A DNA stretch of 64,000 bases. It comes from Dicaeum eximium. Lineage: Eukaryota; Chordata; Aves; Passeriformes; Dicaeidae. The notes below the pieces were generated by a model. That model did no database searches. It worked only from the letters and a program-made list of their open reading frames with translations, and had not been told where the DNA came from. The stretch is from NCBI GenBank assembly GCA_013396995.1, contig VWZP01009169.1, forward strand, positions 2,108,218-2,172,217. The letters run 5' to 3'. Positions 45,040-56,312 of the stretch are shown here, in pieces. The position numbers and the translations under genes are program-made. How positions within the stretch are numbered: the stretch's first letter is position 1; each line of letters starts with the position of its first letter.

Positions 45040-48000
45040 GTAAGGGTCCTAAATGTTATGATCACATATATCATGCTCATTTCCTAAGGATAATAGCCCA
45101 CAACACCAAACAATTCAGGAACCTGTGCAATCAAGATCTATGGATTTGAATTGACAGTGAGCATATACATGTTCTTCTGAGGACACCAGAGGAAAACAAC
45201 CTCACTTGCAGAAGCAGGAAATACTCTCACGTCAGGGGTTCTTCCACAGTTACTACCTCCTGTCATCCCCCAAGAATATCTGACTCCTTAATAACCTGAG
45301 CCTGAGCCCCTACACTTCTATAACAGAGAGCATTTGCTGTGAGAGTAATCCTTAAGGGAGGGTCACCCAGAATTTTTTACAGGACTAGAAACCATTTCAG
45401 GGGAAAAAAAAAAACAAACAAAAACCAAACCAACCCCAAATGTGCAGGATCACTGTATAATAAAAGACCTTTCATTCTCTCTGAGGTATGAAATGGATCA
45501 GAGTTCACACAAGTGTTTTAACTGTGAGTGCATGCAGAATCCTTTGTTGTCCATTATGTGCTGCCATTACAGATGATCACAGGACACCCAAAAATTATTG
45601 AGGATGGCACTATTATAGTTCCTACTTGGGCTCAGATTTTGAAAAATTAAATTTTATTTGCAGGTTGCAAGTGAACAAGATCATGGGAAATGCTATTTTA
45701 TACCTAGTACCTTTCTAACTTTATGCCAGTTTTGTTGTGTGAGGATTGTGCTCACACAATCCTCACACAATTCTGTAAATTCTGCCTCAGTAATTCTGTC
45801 TTCAGACAAAGAGGCAGAAGAACTAAGGAAATGTGCTACCATGTTTAAGCATTTGCTAGTAACATTCTGTGATTGGGACTATTATAGCATCTGAGCTAGT
45901 CTTGCTTTGCACCTTGCACAAGGCATTCATGCTTGAACAAAGAACATACAAAATGCTACTCTTTGGATTTGGCAGCATGTTATAGGCATTTGGCACAAGC
46001 ATAAATTTCAGTGTAAAGTGCAAGGCAACAAAGAATCCAATCTCATTCACTCCACAAAGAAAAGAGGAAAAAAAAAGAGGAGTATTTTGCACTTACCTAA
46101 TGATAAAATTTGCCAGGGCTGAAGAGCCTTTTTTTTTTTTTTTTAAAAACGTTCCTATCAGCCTTGCTTTTAAAATGGAAAGAATGGTAGCTGAAGGCAA
46201 CTAATAGCTTACAGGGTCAATCTCAGCAGTGGGATTTGAATGAGGAGATGAAAGAAGTCTAAAGGGAATGAAATCCCCAGACACAGAACTATGATCCTTT
46301 TGGGAATCATTCCCGTAGGGCCACTTAGCAACAGGCCACCATCCAAGCACAACACCCCTGAGAGCAGAAGAAAAACTTTCTTCTTTGTATCATGCCCTCT
46401 CTGTTGGAAATACTGTTTTCAGCTTATTCCCTGGGGAGTCAGAGGCTCATCAGGAAGAAATAAAGCTGGCCAGTCTAGGAGTGATTGTGTCTCATGTGCT
46501 GCAAAGGCACACATTTCTCTTATCCCCAGGAAGAAAATTGCCTCATTTTATATTCAGATTCAAATGTACTGAAATTATAAGCAGTAGAATAATTACATTC
46601 AACATGACACACTAGATCTGACCTTAATAAGACAGCCTGGTGTCCTTAGCTGTTATGGGACCAGCTCCTTCCATTTGTAGACCTGGGGATCATTTCCACA
46701 TTCTCCCTCCAGTAAAAATAAGTTATGTGCTTCTTGCATCATGTCCATGTGTGACACAGGGGCTGAAGCAGTAACTCATTCAGTTCTGTTGCATCTGAAT
46801 GCTGGCTTGGCCAGTGCTACTAACACAGATACAAAGAAAGTAAACATTTACTTAGAGAGAGTAATAGACACAGCTGTGGAGTTATTTTTAACCCTTATTA
46901 GTTTGGTACTGAATTTTAGCAATGCTAGAAGAAACAGTGGCACAATGAATTGGCTCCACTGGAGTAAGAACATACCTCTTTCACAAAGGTATTTGGTATC
47001 AAAACCTGTCACAGACCAAAATCTGCCAGCTTCTTCACTTCTGGCCACCAGGTCACATTGGTATTCCAGTGCTACCCCCACACATCTCTGCCAGTGCTGC
47101 TCAGCCATGACCCACAGGCCCTACTATTGTAGCATCAAGCACCCCACACTATGCAGACAACTCATTTTTCTGACAGGATAGATGTAACACAAAACCATCA
47201 CACCAGTTGGAATGGCTCGCCCTTGTTTGGAAACCTCCCTGTACTTAGAAGATGGAAAGCTGAAGGATGGGAGGGAGTGGGAGGAACAGATCTGTCCAGG
47301 ACATATCCTTTGGAACCTGCAGATGTGGCTTTTAATCCCTCTTTTCCTTGGGGATCAGTTAATCAAAAGTACATAAGAGATGCAAATCAACACATCAGCT
47401 TTCTCCTCAGTAACAGGAGCAGCTGGAGAGAAATGTGTGGATATAACTTAGATCTAACGACTATGTGCCAATTCTACTCCCCAGAGAGGTGCATACTTGA
47501 AAATTTGGTTAAGAGCTTGCCCCCACCCTTCCACCCCCCTTTCCCTGATGGACAAGAAGTTAAGGTTTTTGAAACGAAATATCAGCAAACAGGTTATTAA
47601 AGTGCCTTCTCCTGGAATTTATGCAAATATTGCTTATTACTCGTTTAGCTTTCCATATAATTTCGGATTTCTTCAAACCAAAGGCATGAGACATGCCTTA
47701 AAACCCTGAATTGCTACTTTCTACATGTAAAAGGAAGCACTCCAGCATTTCCTTCACAGGGATGCTGGAAGGATAATACTGCAAATGCTTGAAAGGTGTT
47801 CAGAGGCTTTGGGTATAGATGTTGTAGAGTATGAGGAAATACAAAAAGAGCTGACTTGTGTCTTTATTTGGAAATTGTATTTGTATGCATCAGACCAGGA
47901 GACTTGAAGAAAAGATGTCTGTGTTATTTTCCCAAGTCTGTCCTTGATATTTATTCTATATGATGGTGGAAAAACCACTTTTCTTCTCAGTACATCCACC

Positions 48001-50502
48001 TCTCCAGCCACAGTATGGGAGCAATACTACTGACCTTACTGAAGAGCTGAGAAGATTGGGAAAGCTGAGCTCACTCACGTGCAGAGTGCTTCACGGTTGG
48101 CATCACAGATCATGGGTTAGAATTAACAGTGTCATTGTCCCGGTGCAACCCCAATGCAGCTGATTTTGAGCCTCTCATATTTCAGTGTTAAAGCAAGGAA
48201 AGCAAAAGTCAGTCTTGCTTTAACCAGCCTTGAGCAAACTGCCTGCACTTTCTGCTGTACACACCTTGGAAAAGGATGACATGGCACACTGCAGTCCTTG
48301 TGTCAAGGACAACCACACAACATGAGGTTGCCTCTGCAACAGTGACAAGCCATACCACCTCTTGCATGAAGCCCCATCCCTGCTCAACAAAGTGAGCTCT
48401 ACAAACAAACCACAAACCAAAACAGAGGCTACAAGAGAACCCAAACCCTCTGTTGTACCTTTGTCCTCCAGAGCTTCCCTGGCTCACCTGGCAGAAGTTC
48501 CTCAGTGCCTATGATCTGCCTTGGAGAGCCTGGCAGGACAGCAGACACCTCATGGCAGTTTGTCATTCAGTGTTGAAAGTCAGAGACTTGTGTTCCCTTC
48601 CCTACAGAAAGCCTCTGACAGTAATTTTCCAAGCTTCAGTGTATTCTTTGTCTCTGAGGAAGATCCATAACCTGAAGTTGGAGAGGGTCTCCTGCACGGC
48701 AGGAACTGGTCAGTGCCCTGCTGCTTCCCAATGACAGGGATTTTGCTCCTTGTCCTATTTTGCATGGCCTCAGCATTTATAGTCTGTAGTTTCCTATACA
48801 CCCTGCTCTTTGCAGTGCCACCATGAAAATGTCTATATAAATGTGAATTTCAATAGCCATTATGCTCCCAGCAACAGCAAATGCGTTCGGTACCTCAGAG
48901 CCTGCTAATCTGCAGTAGTCATGAGGTTACTTATCTCCTGCTCTTTTCAAATACCTCAGCAGTGGATACAAAAGGGAAATGGCAGGAGCTATTCTTCTCT
49001 GGAGTCAGAGAGGTTTTTTTCCCCTTTCCTCTTTTCTCTTTTTTCTTTTTTTTCTTTTCCTTATGCTGTTCTGTTGCCACTTTACCAGGCATCACATTCA
49101 AAATCCAATGGCAAAGTTTGCAAGAGACATAAGAGATTAAAATCTCCCAAATTTCTGCTAGTGTAAAGCTCTCAGCCCACAAGGGCAGCAAGCTGCAGGT
49201 TCCAGAGTGCTTAGCTGTCTGTTAGCTAATTAAAGCACTGCGATCAGAGAGTTTTGAAAGATTTAGTTCAGATCTTCCTTGGGGTCATTTTTAGCTCCAC
49301 TACCTATTTGCTGATGAATCCTCAGCTCCAGGTGTTGAGTTACAAAAGGATGTTTGGAGAGGGCTGCTTGTAGCCGTGGATTTAGGCATTGTTAAAAGGC
49401 AAAGAGAGATTTGGCTCCACAGAGACTTCTAGTGAGGATAACAAGAGCTAAAAATGTGCAAAGAAAATAAATTATGAAAAACAATTATCATTTGGATTGG
49501 ATTTAGAATGCTTTTGCTATGCCTCTTATGGTGAAGAATTTGGGTTGCTGATTCACTTAATGTCTACCACTGCTGACATCCAAAGTTGAAGCCATTTCAG
49601 CAAGTAAAAACTCTCCCTGAGAGCCAGTCCTCATCCTTTTTTATGTCCCTAGGTGGAGTGTCACAGAGTAATAGAACACTGGGAGATCTCACTGTGTTGC
49701 CAGCTGTGACTGAAACAGGGACACAGAAAAAAGCATTGAGGTACAAGCTCCATGATCAATCACTGTTTAATAGAAACTAAGGAAAATTCTATCATTTGAG
49801 ATGAAGTGTCCCAGACAAGATCAGAGGTCTGCCAGGTGGAAATCCAGCTGTGGAGCTGAGTGTACAAAAACAAAGGAAGGACTTGCACTTCCAAGCACAC
49901 CTGCGCAGAGCTGGGTCCTGCAAATGAATATTAGAGACAGCTAAAGTAGGACACAGAGTATAGCAGATGTGAAGGAATGAGGAGGATGATGAAGGTGCCT
50001 AGCAAAGAACCCCAAAAGATGGGGATGATCTGGTTCCCATGAGGAGATTGTAACAATACAACTTTGTTTTCTGCTTATAGAAATTAATAAACCTACAGTT
50101 CTTTCAGTTCAACTTTAATAATTTGGTAAACAAGAGACCCTTAGTTGGTGCACAATAATGAAATCTTCGTATTTGTTGTCCATCACTCAGGCTTTGGAAC
50201 AAATGGCTAGAACAGGATTTTCTTCTATCCTGCTGCCGAAGGTCCCAGAAAATTCAGTAAAGGACAATGCTGAGCTCTTTGGAAGGTATCTTTATTTCCT
50301 ACTGGATTTCTGCAGGCACACTCATCTATAAAAATAAACAAGACAAAGCAAAATAAAAGCAAAGAACAAGGCCTAGCAACCTAAGACAAACTCTGCTCCT
50401 TTTGCTATTGATCACCTGAACCCTGTGCTTTCATTCCTAGTCAAATTGGAGAGAGAAATAACTTAAGGATTTCTGAGAAAATAAGCCAAATATGGTATAC
50501 CT
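45040..50502. other. Unique gene-free sequence (5.5 kb) with small structures
   Basis: No gene supported; frames up to 149 codons (47151-47600 plus) show no domain. It contains the hairpin at 45735-45770, a T16 run at 46129-46144 and a C/T-rich stretch at about 49013-49061. Confidence 0.5.
45735..45770. repeat. Perfect inverted repeat (16-bp stem, 4-nt loop)
   Basis: TTGTGTGAGGATTGTG (45735-45750) is followed after CTCA by its exact reverse complement (45755-45770). It is too short for a microRNA precursor. No U-rich run follows and there is no gene upstream, so terminator-like roles do not apply. A cruciform-prone palindrome or a chance local inversion is likely. Confidence 0.85.
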
Positions 50503-50552
50503 GAAAAAATATCTCAAAATATCTCAAAAAAAATCTCAAAAATATCTCAAAA
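50503..50552 (+). repeat. Short tandem repeat of ATCTCAAAA units
   Basis: Four copies of an A-rich unit containing ATCTCAAAA recur at about 11-bp spacing, with small length changes in the A runs. They lie 45 bases before the pentamer tract, so the whole 50.5-50.7 kb stretch is a low-complexity hot spot. Confidence 0.75.
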
Positions 50553-50596
50553 GCCATGGGCCAGGAGCAGAGAAATGAAGTTGAATTAAAATCTGT

Positions 50597-50718
50597 CTCT
50601 CCTCTCCTCTCCTCTCTTCTTCTCTTCTCTCCTCTCCTCTTCTCTTCTCTTCTCTTCTCTTCTCTTCTCTTCTCTTCTCTTCTCTTCTCTTCTCTTCTCT
50701 TCTCTTCTCTTCTCTTCC
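50597..50718 (+). repeat. Polypyrimidine pentamer microsatellite (TCTCT)n
   Basis: Fifteen perfect TCTCT units lie at 50641-50715, preceded by CCTCT and TCTTC variants from about 50597. The opposite strand is a pure purine tract of over 100 bases, with weak mirror symmetry, so triplex formation is possible. Two minus-strand frames made of repeated EKRRE are translations of the repeat and not proteins. Confidence 0.95.
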
Positions 50719-51507
50719 ACTCCCCACACTGAACTGAAAAGCTTTGCTATCATCTGCTGGTAGAAAGGCAAAGGCTTCAGGCACCTGTCTTTTTCTGTGT
50801 CAGGATCATTGTAATTACATGAGCAACCACCAGTAGAGTAAAGGAGTCTTTTTCTTCCGTGACTTTGCCTGTTTGTCCAGCCTGGAAGGAAAATACGCTT
50901 TTGGTGTCTTTCCTTGTGCATCCTCACACACGGCCCACTGCAACTTGGCTGCTAGTAGCTTTTCCTGCCTCACAGGGATAGATATCCAGGAGGAAGAAAG
51001 CAAATGAGAGAGTGCCCAAGGTGCCTCCCAACATGATCAGGTTTGCCTTCTGAATTATTGCTGCCACAAGCTAATGAACATTTCTCCCTCAGCTTTCTCT
51101 CACAAGGACAGAAAACTCTCTTGGTTTAACAGAATTTTCCACATACCTGTTGTTGTGGGTACAGGCTATGCAAGCCAGAAACGAGAAATATTTTTCCTGT
51201 TTGAGGCAGCTGCATAAAAGTAATTTAAAAAAAAAAAAATAGGAAAGATAGGCTATTATAGAAATCAGGAGACGCAATGAATGAGCTCAGATTTGAATTC
51301 AAACATTACCTCAGACCTCAAAGGCAGAGAAATTTGAGGTGATCTTTTGCAGCATGATTCCTTGACATCTTCTGGACATTTAAGTGCATGAATACAATTT
51401 TGTGGTATAGGTGTGTGAGTATGTATACGTCGTATGAGTGTGCATTTACATGCTGATTTTTTATGTGAACTCTGGCATGGGTGTGTGTACATATATTCAA
51501 GGCTTAC
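50719..51507. other. Unique sequence
   Basis: No gene supported. An A13 run lies near 51227. Alternating GT-rich sequence precedes the CR1 copy. Confidence 0.45.
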
Positions 51508-51896
51508 TCTTTGAGCTGGGGGTGTTTAGCCTGGAGAGAAGGAGGCTTAGGGGTGACCTTACTGCTTTTACAACTACCTGGCAGGAGGCTGTAGAAAGGA
51601 GGGGGTCAGCCTCTTTTCCCACATAGCAAGTGACAGGATGAGAGAAACTGGCCTGAAGTTGCACTAGAGAATGTTCAGACTGGATATGAAAATATTTCTT
51701 CACTGAACAGGTTACCAAGCTTTGGAACAGGCTCTCCAGGGATGTGTTGGAGTCACCACCCCTGGAAGTATTTAAAAGTCATGTAGATGTGGCACTTAAG
51801 GACATGGTTTAGTTCTGCATTTGGTAGTGCTGGGTTAATGGCTAGACTCAATGATCTTAAAGCTCTTTTCCCATCTAAATGATTCTATGATTCTAA
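51508..51896 (+). mobile_element. CR1 LINE 3' fragment including the end of the reverse transcriptase gene
   Basis: This is the best-preserved element in the window, about 390 bp, 5'-truncated, on the plus strand. The first part encodes LGVFSLERRRLRGDL, the well-known C-terminal motif of the CR1 ORF2 protein. The nucleotide blocks for ACCTTACTGCTTTTACAACT, GACTGGATATGAAAATATTT, TTTGGAACAGGCTCTCCAGG and CCCTGGAAGTATTTAAAAG follow in family order. It ends in ATGATTCTATGATTCTA, the short terminal repeat typical of CR1. Frameshifts break the reading frame after GDL. It is inactive but younger than the other copies. Confidence 0.95.
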
Positions 51897-54800
51897 ATCT
51901 TTTTTCTGATGTTTACTTAAGCAAATAATTATCCAGTTGTACTTACAGCACTTTGCAGCCAGAACACTTGGGGCACTGCAGAACAACAATAGAAATGCTT
52001 TAGAACACAATACAAACACAGTATTAAAAACATCTTGTAATTCAAATAAAGCATGCTGAGTTCCTGAGAGGCAAAGCCATGGAGATGTCAGAAGGGAATA
52101 AATATGTGGTTACAATGGTTTTGTTTCAAAGCACAGTGTAAGAAAATGTGGTTTAGATGGGTTTAGCAGAGGAGTGATGGTGGGGTGAGCTCCTCGTGCC
52201 AGAGCCCTCTCTGACAAAGACTGACTGTAAAAGCTGAGCTGTGTCTGGTGCTGACACATGGTCAAATTAAGCTTGAAGGAAGCAAGCCCGGGTTATTGCA
52301 AAGATCAGCTCTGAAAAGGGCTCTCAATGAGCAGTATCAGCATGTGACAGCTGCTCTGCTTCAGAGGAAGCAGCCAGACTGCTGAATAGAGGCTGTGTGA
52401 AATTTAATCTTTGCCATTTTCACCTGCTAGTAGGGATTGAGGGAGAGACCTCCTAACCAATGTGGGAGCCATGTGAAGAAACAAGGAATGACCCTGTGAC
52501 CCCAGAGGTGAGGGCTGCTAAATAAGCAACAGAACCTGTTGTTCATACCCGTGGCCCATCCCAGGTACAAAATAAAATCCCCTACCCTCCTCTTTTATTA
52601 CCCTAGGCCCTTACCTTCTCCAAGATTTACCCAGAGAAACACAGGTCAGTCCACTGGGAGCACCAGCTTCCCTGCTCAGCCATCAAGGACACCTGGCAAA
52701 TGCCACTGGAGCAGTTGTTATTCCTCCCATGCAGTATCTCTGAACACAGCACAGAGATATAAAGGCAGCAGAAGTCGTGCAAACAAGAACCTCATGATTT
52801 GTTGAGAGCCTTCTCCAAGGCTAGTGCTACGCAACAGGAGCTGCATCTGGTGATAAGCGCCTGCCTCCAAGGCTACTGAAAGCTAAATAAGCCCATGTTT
52901 GTTTGTTGTGCAGCAAGCAGAGCTCTAAGCTGGATGCTGCCCAGTGCTTTCCCCATGTAACTCGGGGAGTTTCTGCTCAGATGCCAAATGTTAGAGCTGC
53001 CTTGGAGTGCCCGGCATTGATTTCAATGGAATACAATTGCTGAAGCTTGATTCTCACTGAACAAAATGAAAGACCTGAAGCAAAGTTGTGCCTGGTGGAG
53101 CTGAGTTTGGTGTAGCAAGAGAAAGGAGGAACACTGCCCTCTGGCTTTTCAGCTCTTTGGAATAGGCATTTTTCACGCCCAGACTCCTATAATATCCCAG
53201 GAAAAATGCCAGGAAGCTCTCAAAGGAGCTTAGGGTCAGGGCTGAACCCTGCTGGGGGTGTGCATAGTGAACTAGAAATAGTGCTGGCAGGCAAGAGTAC
53301 TGAAGAGGGAAAAAGTGGTAACCAGGACAGCACCAACACTGCAGTGGAGCGTGGGTGTTCAGTATCAGCTGGCTCAAGGAGGTACCAGGAGACCGTGGGT
53401 CACGTTGGTTGCCTCACTGTCATTGCAGCAAAAATCCCAAGACCACCTTTCTGACTGTCTTGACAGCTCTCTGCCAAAGGCCCACCCTATGAGAGACCTG
53501 AAGTAGTGTAAAAATAAACCCTGTACTTTAATATAATCCTACTGACATAAACACAATCACAAATTTCACATGCCAATTCAATCACAAATGTGACATCCAT
53601 ATTTTCACTCTAATCTAAAGAACATTGAATGATCTTGACCCAAACTTTATTTTAATATAACCAGGTAGGGAAAGAACCTCAGTGTATAAACAAAATTGCT
53701 TGTTTGCTTTATCAGAACAGAGTGGAATACAAATTAGTTACCAATATTTGTACAGCACTTAGACAATGAGTGCTTGGGCTCTTGGAGACTCCTCTCAAGA
53801 GGAGGACACAAAAGACACTGTTCTACTGTCTTTGTGCTCCCTCCAGCAGCTTTCCTTGTGTGATGGGTAGGAAGGGGGTCTGGCTGGCATGGGGCCCACT
53901 GGAATTTCTTCTCTTTTACAATAGCAGTACCCCAAATATCTAATTATTGCCTGACATGTAGGGTGCTATGTATCTCAGGTGCAGTGCTCAGTCTGCACTC
54001 CCAGTGAAGTCATTGGGGGCTGAGAGAATGAGAACTTTAAGTAATATTCAATCAAGAACCAAAATAGTTTACAATTTGTACTATCAGAGTCACTACTGAT
54101 ATTCTTCAGTCTGTGCCTTAGCTGAAAAGGTTCCTTTGGCAATAGACCCAGCATCTCTGCAAGACTCAGAGGCAGAGACTTCAAGCTGACCCACCCAAAT
54201 CTAAATTTATTAAGCAGGACCATGTAAGAACAGACACAGCAGCTCTGTCATTGCAAGGTTAAATGTTTGAAATTTAATATACGAAAGAAGGTGAAACACC
54301 AGGATATATTGGGCCAAATGGTATAATTAACCCCCAAAGGAGGACTGAATTCCACATGCCCAGAACCTCTTAAGTGCTACCTTCCTCTCCAGAGACCTCC
54401 CATTATGCTGCCTCATGTATTATTAGTGACATTAGACCTATATCTATGGCCTCTCTCCCTGTCACAGTCTCTACACATCACACACTGACATTGTCCTTTC
54501 CTCCTTCATAAGGAATGACATTTTTGACATCACCCTATGAGCAAGGAGTAAAGAAACAAGAAAGCAGCAAGCTATTGTTGGATGAAAATGCACAGATCCA
54601 CCTAGTTAGTGATCTGAGAGTTTTGCAGGCAGGTGATGCAGGTTTCTTCTTCACATGGAAGGAAAAAGGATACATGGAAGAAAGAGTCTCTCCCAATCCA
54701 GGGCACCTGGTGAGAAAGTGAGAGTGTTCAGAAACTTCCAAAGTTCATTTCATTCTTTTAGGGCACCGTTACACTTTTGGGTGTTTGAATTAAAAAACCT

Positions 54801-56239
54801 CCTGGGGCTCCCTCGTTCATTTTGAGAAACTCCTTTCTTCTGTGAAACACTTCCCTTGGACATATGGGCATGAGGAAGTGTAGAAAATGTGCAACCTGGG
54901 AGAAAAGTCTGGAAAGGATGGCTATTCTAGGCATAGGTTTAAAGATGCTGAAAGACACACTGAGGCCACTTCTGCCTCCTGTTCTATTATTCTCCTTTTC
55001 CCCCTTCATTTTTGCCTGGAAAGAACTTGAGGATAACAATCAGCAGTGACACAAATAGCAGAAAATGACAGATACCTATAAACTAATAAAGGAGGTGCTT
55101 TTCTGGGATTGGGCTGGGGTCCATAATAGTGTTGGAAGGTACCAAAGAGCCTGACTGCCACATTGCTCCAATCTCTCTGTTCAGTTTCTCACTTTAGTTT
55201 TCCTTGGTGCCAGCCAGCACCATACAGCAATATTATATGTACAAGAAAAAAAAAATCATTTAGTGCTGCCCAATTTTCTGAGGTTCTAGCTCAGTTTTAA
55301 ATCAGTCTTTTCTTTACTCAAGCTCCTTCTGGAGAAAGAGCTGAATGATAATTAAATAATGGGCATGTAAAAAGGAAATGGATAAGCAGAATATGAAATG
55401 TTTCTCCTGGAATTTTGTTCATTCTTCAGCCATTACCCTCTATTTATGTACAAACAGGTGAAAGGATGGGTACAAATATGTTCCAGCCTAGACAAAGTAA
55501 AATTGATGGAGACTAGAGATGCCAGAACAAATGAGATCTCTGAGGGCTTAGAAACAAACTCTCTGACATATCCACTTAATATTCATTGAAATGAGCTCAA
55601 GAAACTTTGCTCAATTAAAGACTGGCTGTGGGGGAAAGCTGAACCCAAGCTGAACTCAGCAGAAGTGTTTTCCTGGACACCTAAGATCTAGGTCAAAAGA
55701 GACATAATTGTCCAAGGGATGCGATGTGTTATAATGACATCTTCCAGAAGCAGTGTTCTGGAGTGCTCTGGCTTAATAATGCTTATCTTTCACACTTATA
55801 CCACTGCAGTGTTAATGTCTGTACAGCTGGCTCGGCAGCACAACTGTACCTGGAAATGCAGATTCCCATGGACAAAGTGGACTTTTGACCCTATGAGTCA
55901 GTGAATAGCAATTAGGACAGATTATTTTCCCAGTGACCTTAAATCTGGAATGAATCCATGGAATTTATTGAAATTTCAGCAATTTTATAGTAGTATAGAC
56001 TATTTTAATGTATTTAGTTGTGATACTGCAGACTTATATTGAAAAAATAATATATCTTGTGTCCATTTCATTTGGAGAGAGGAAACTATAGATGCCTAGA
56101 GCCAGCACTTCTCATCACCTCCGCAGACTCCCCATAAAAGCTCCAGAACAGGCATGATTTGACTAGGTTAAGCAAACCTGTATTGTCATGCTAAACAATG
56201 CCTTCTCACACCAAGCCATATTGATGGTACCACTGCAAT
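51897..56239. other. Unique gene-free sequence (4.3 kb)
   Basis: No gene supported. CAATCACAAAT recurs at about 53553 and 53578. Nothing else was recognised. Confidence 0.5.
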
Positions 56240-56312
56240 AGCATCTTACATTTCTGTAGTACCTTTCATCCCAAAGGAACCAGTGAGAGAACCTGTTTAC
56301 AGGCTTTGGTGG
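56240..56312 (+). mobile_element. Possible ancient L2/MIR-type repeat scrap
   Basis: TTCTGTAGTACCTTTCATCC followed by CAAAGGAACC resembles the ATATAGCGCCTTTCATCC, GAGGATCTCAAAGC sequence found in old amniote interspersed repeats. The expected CAAAGCACTTTACA continuation is only weakly seen (CTGTTTACAGG). The match is from memory and short, so it may be chance. Confidence 0.3.

Noticed and set aside
50536..50927. Two minus-strand frames with repeated EKRRE, resembling a charged coiled coil
   Set aside because: They are direct translations of the AGAGA pentamer microsatellite.
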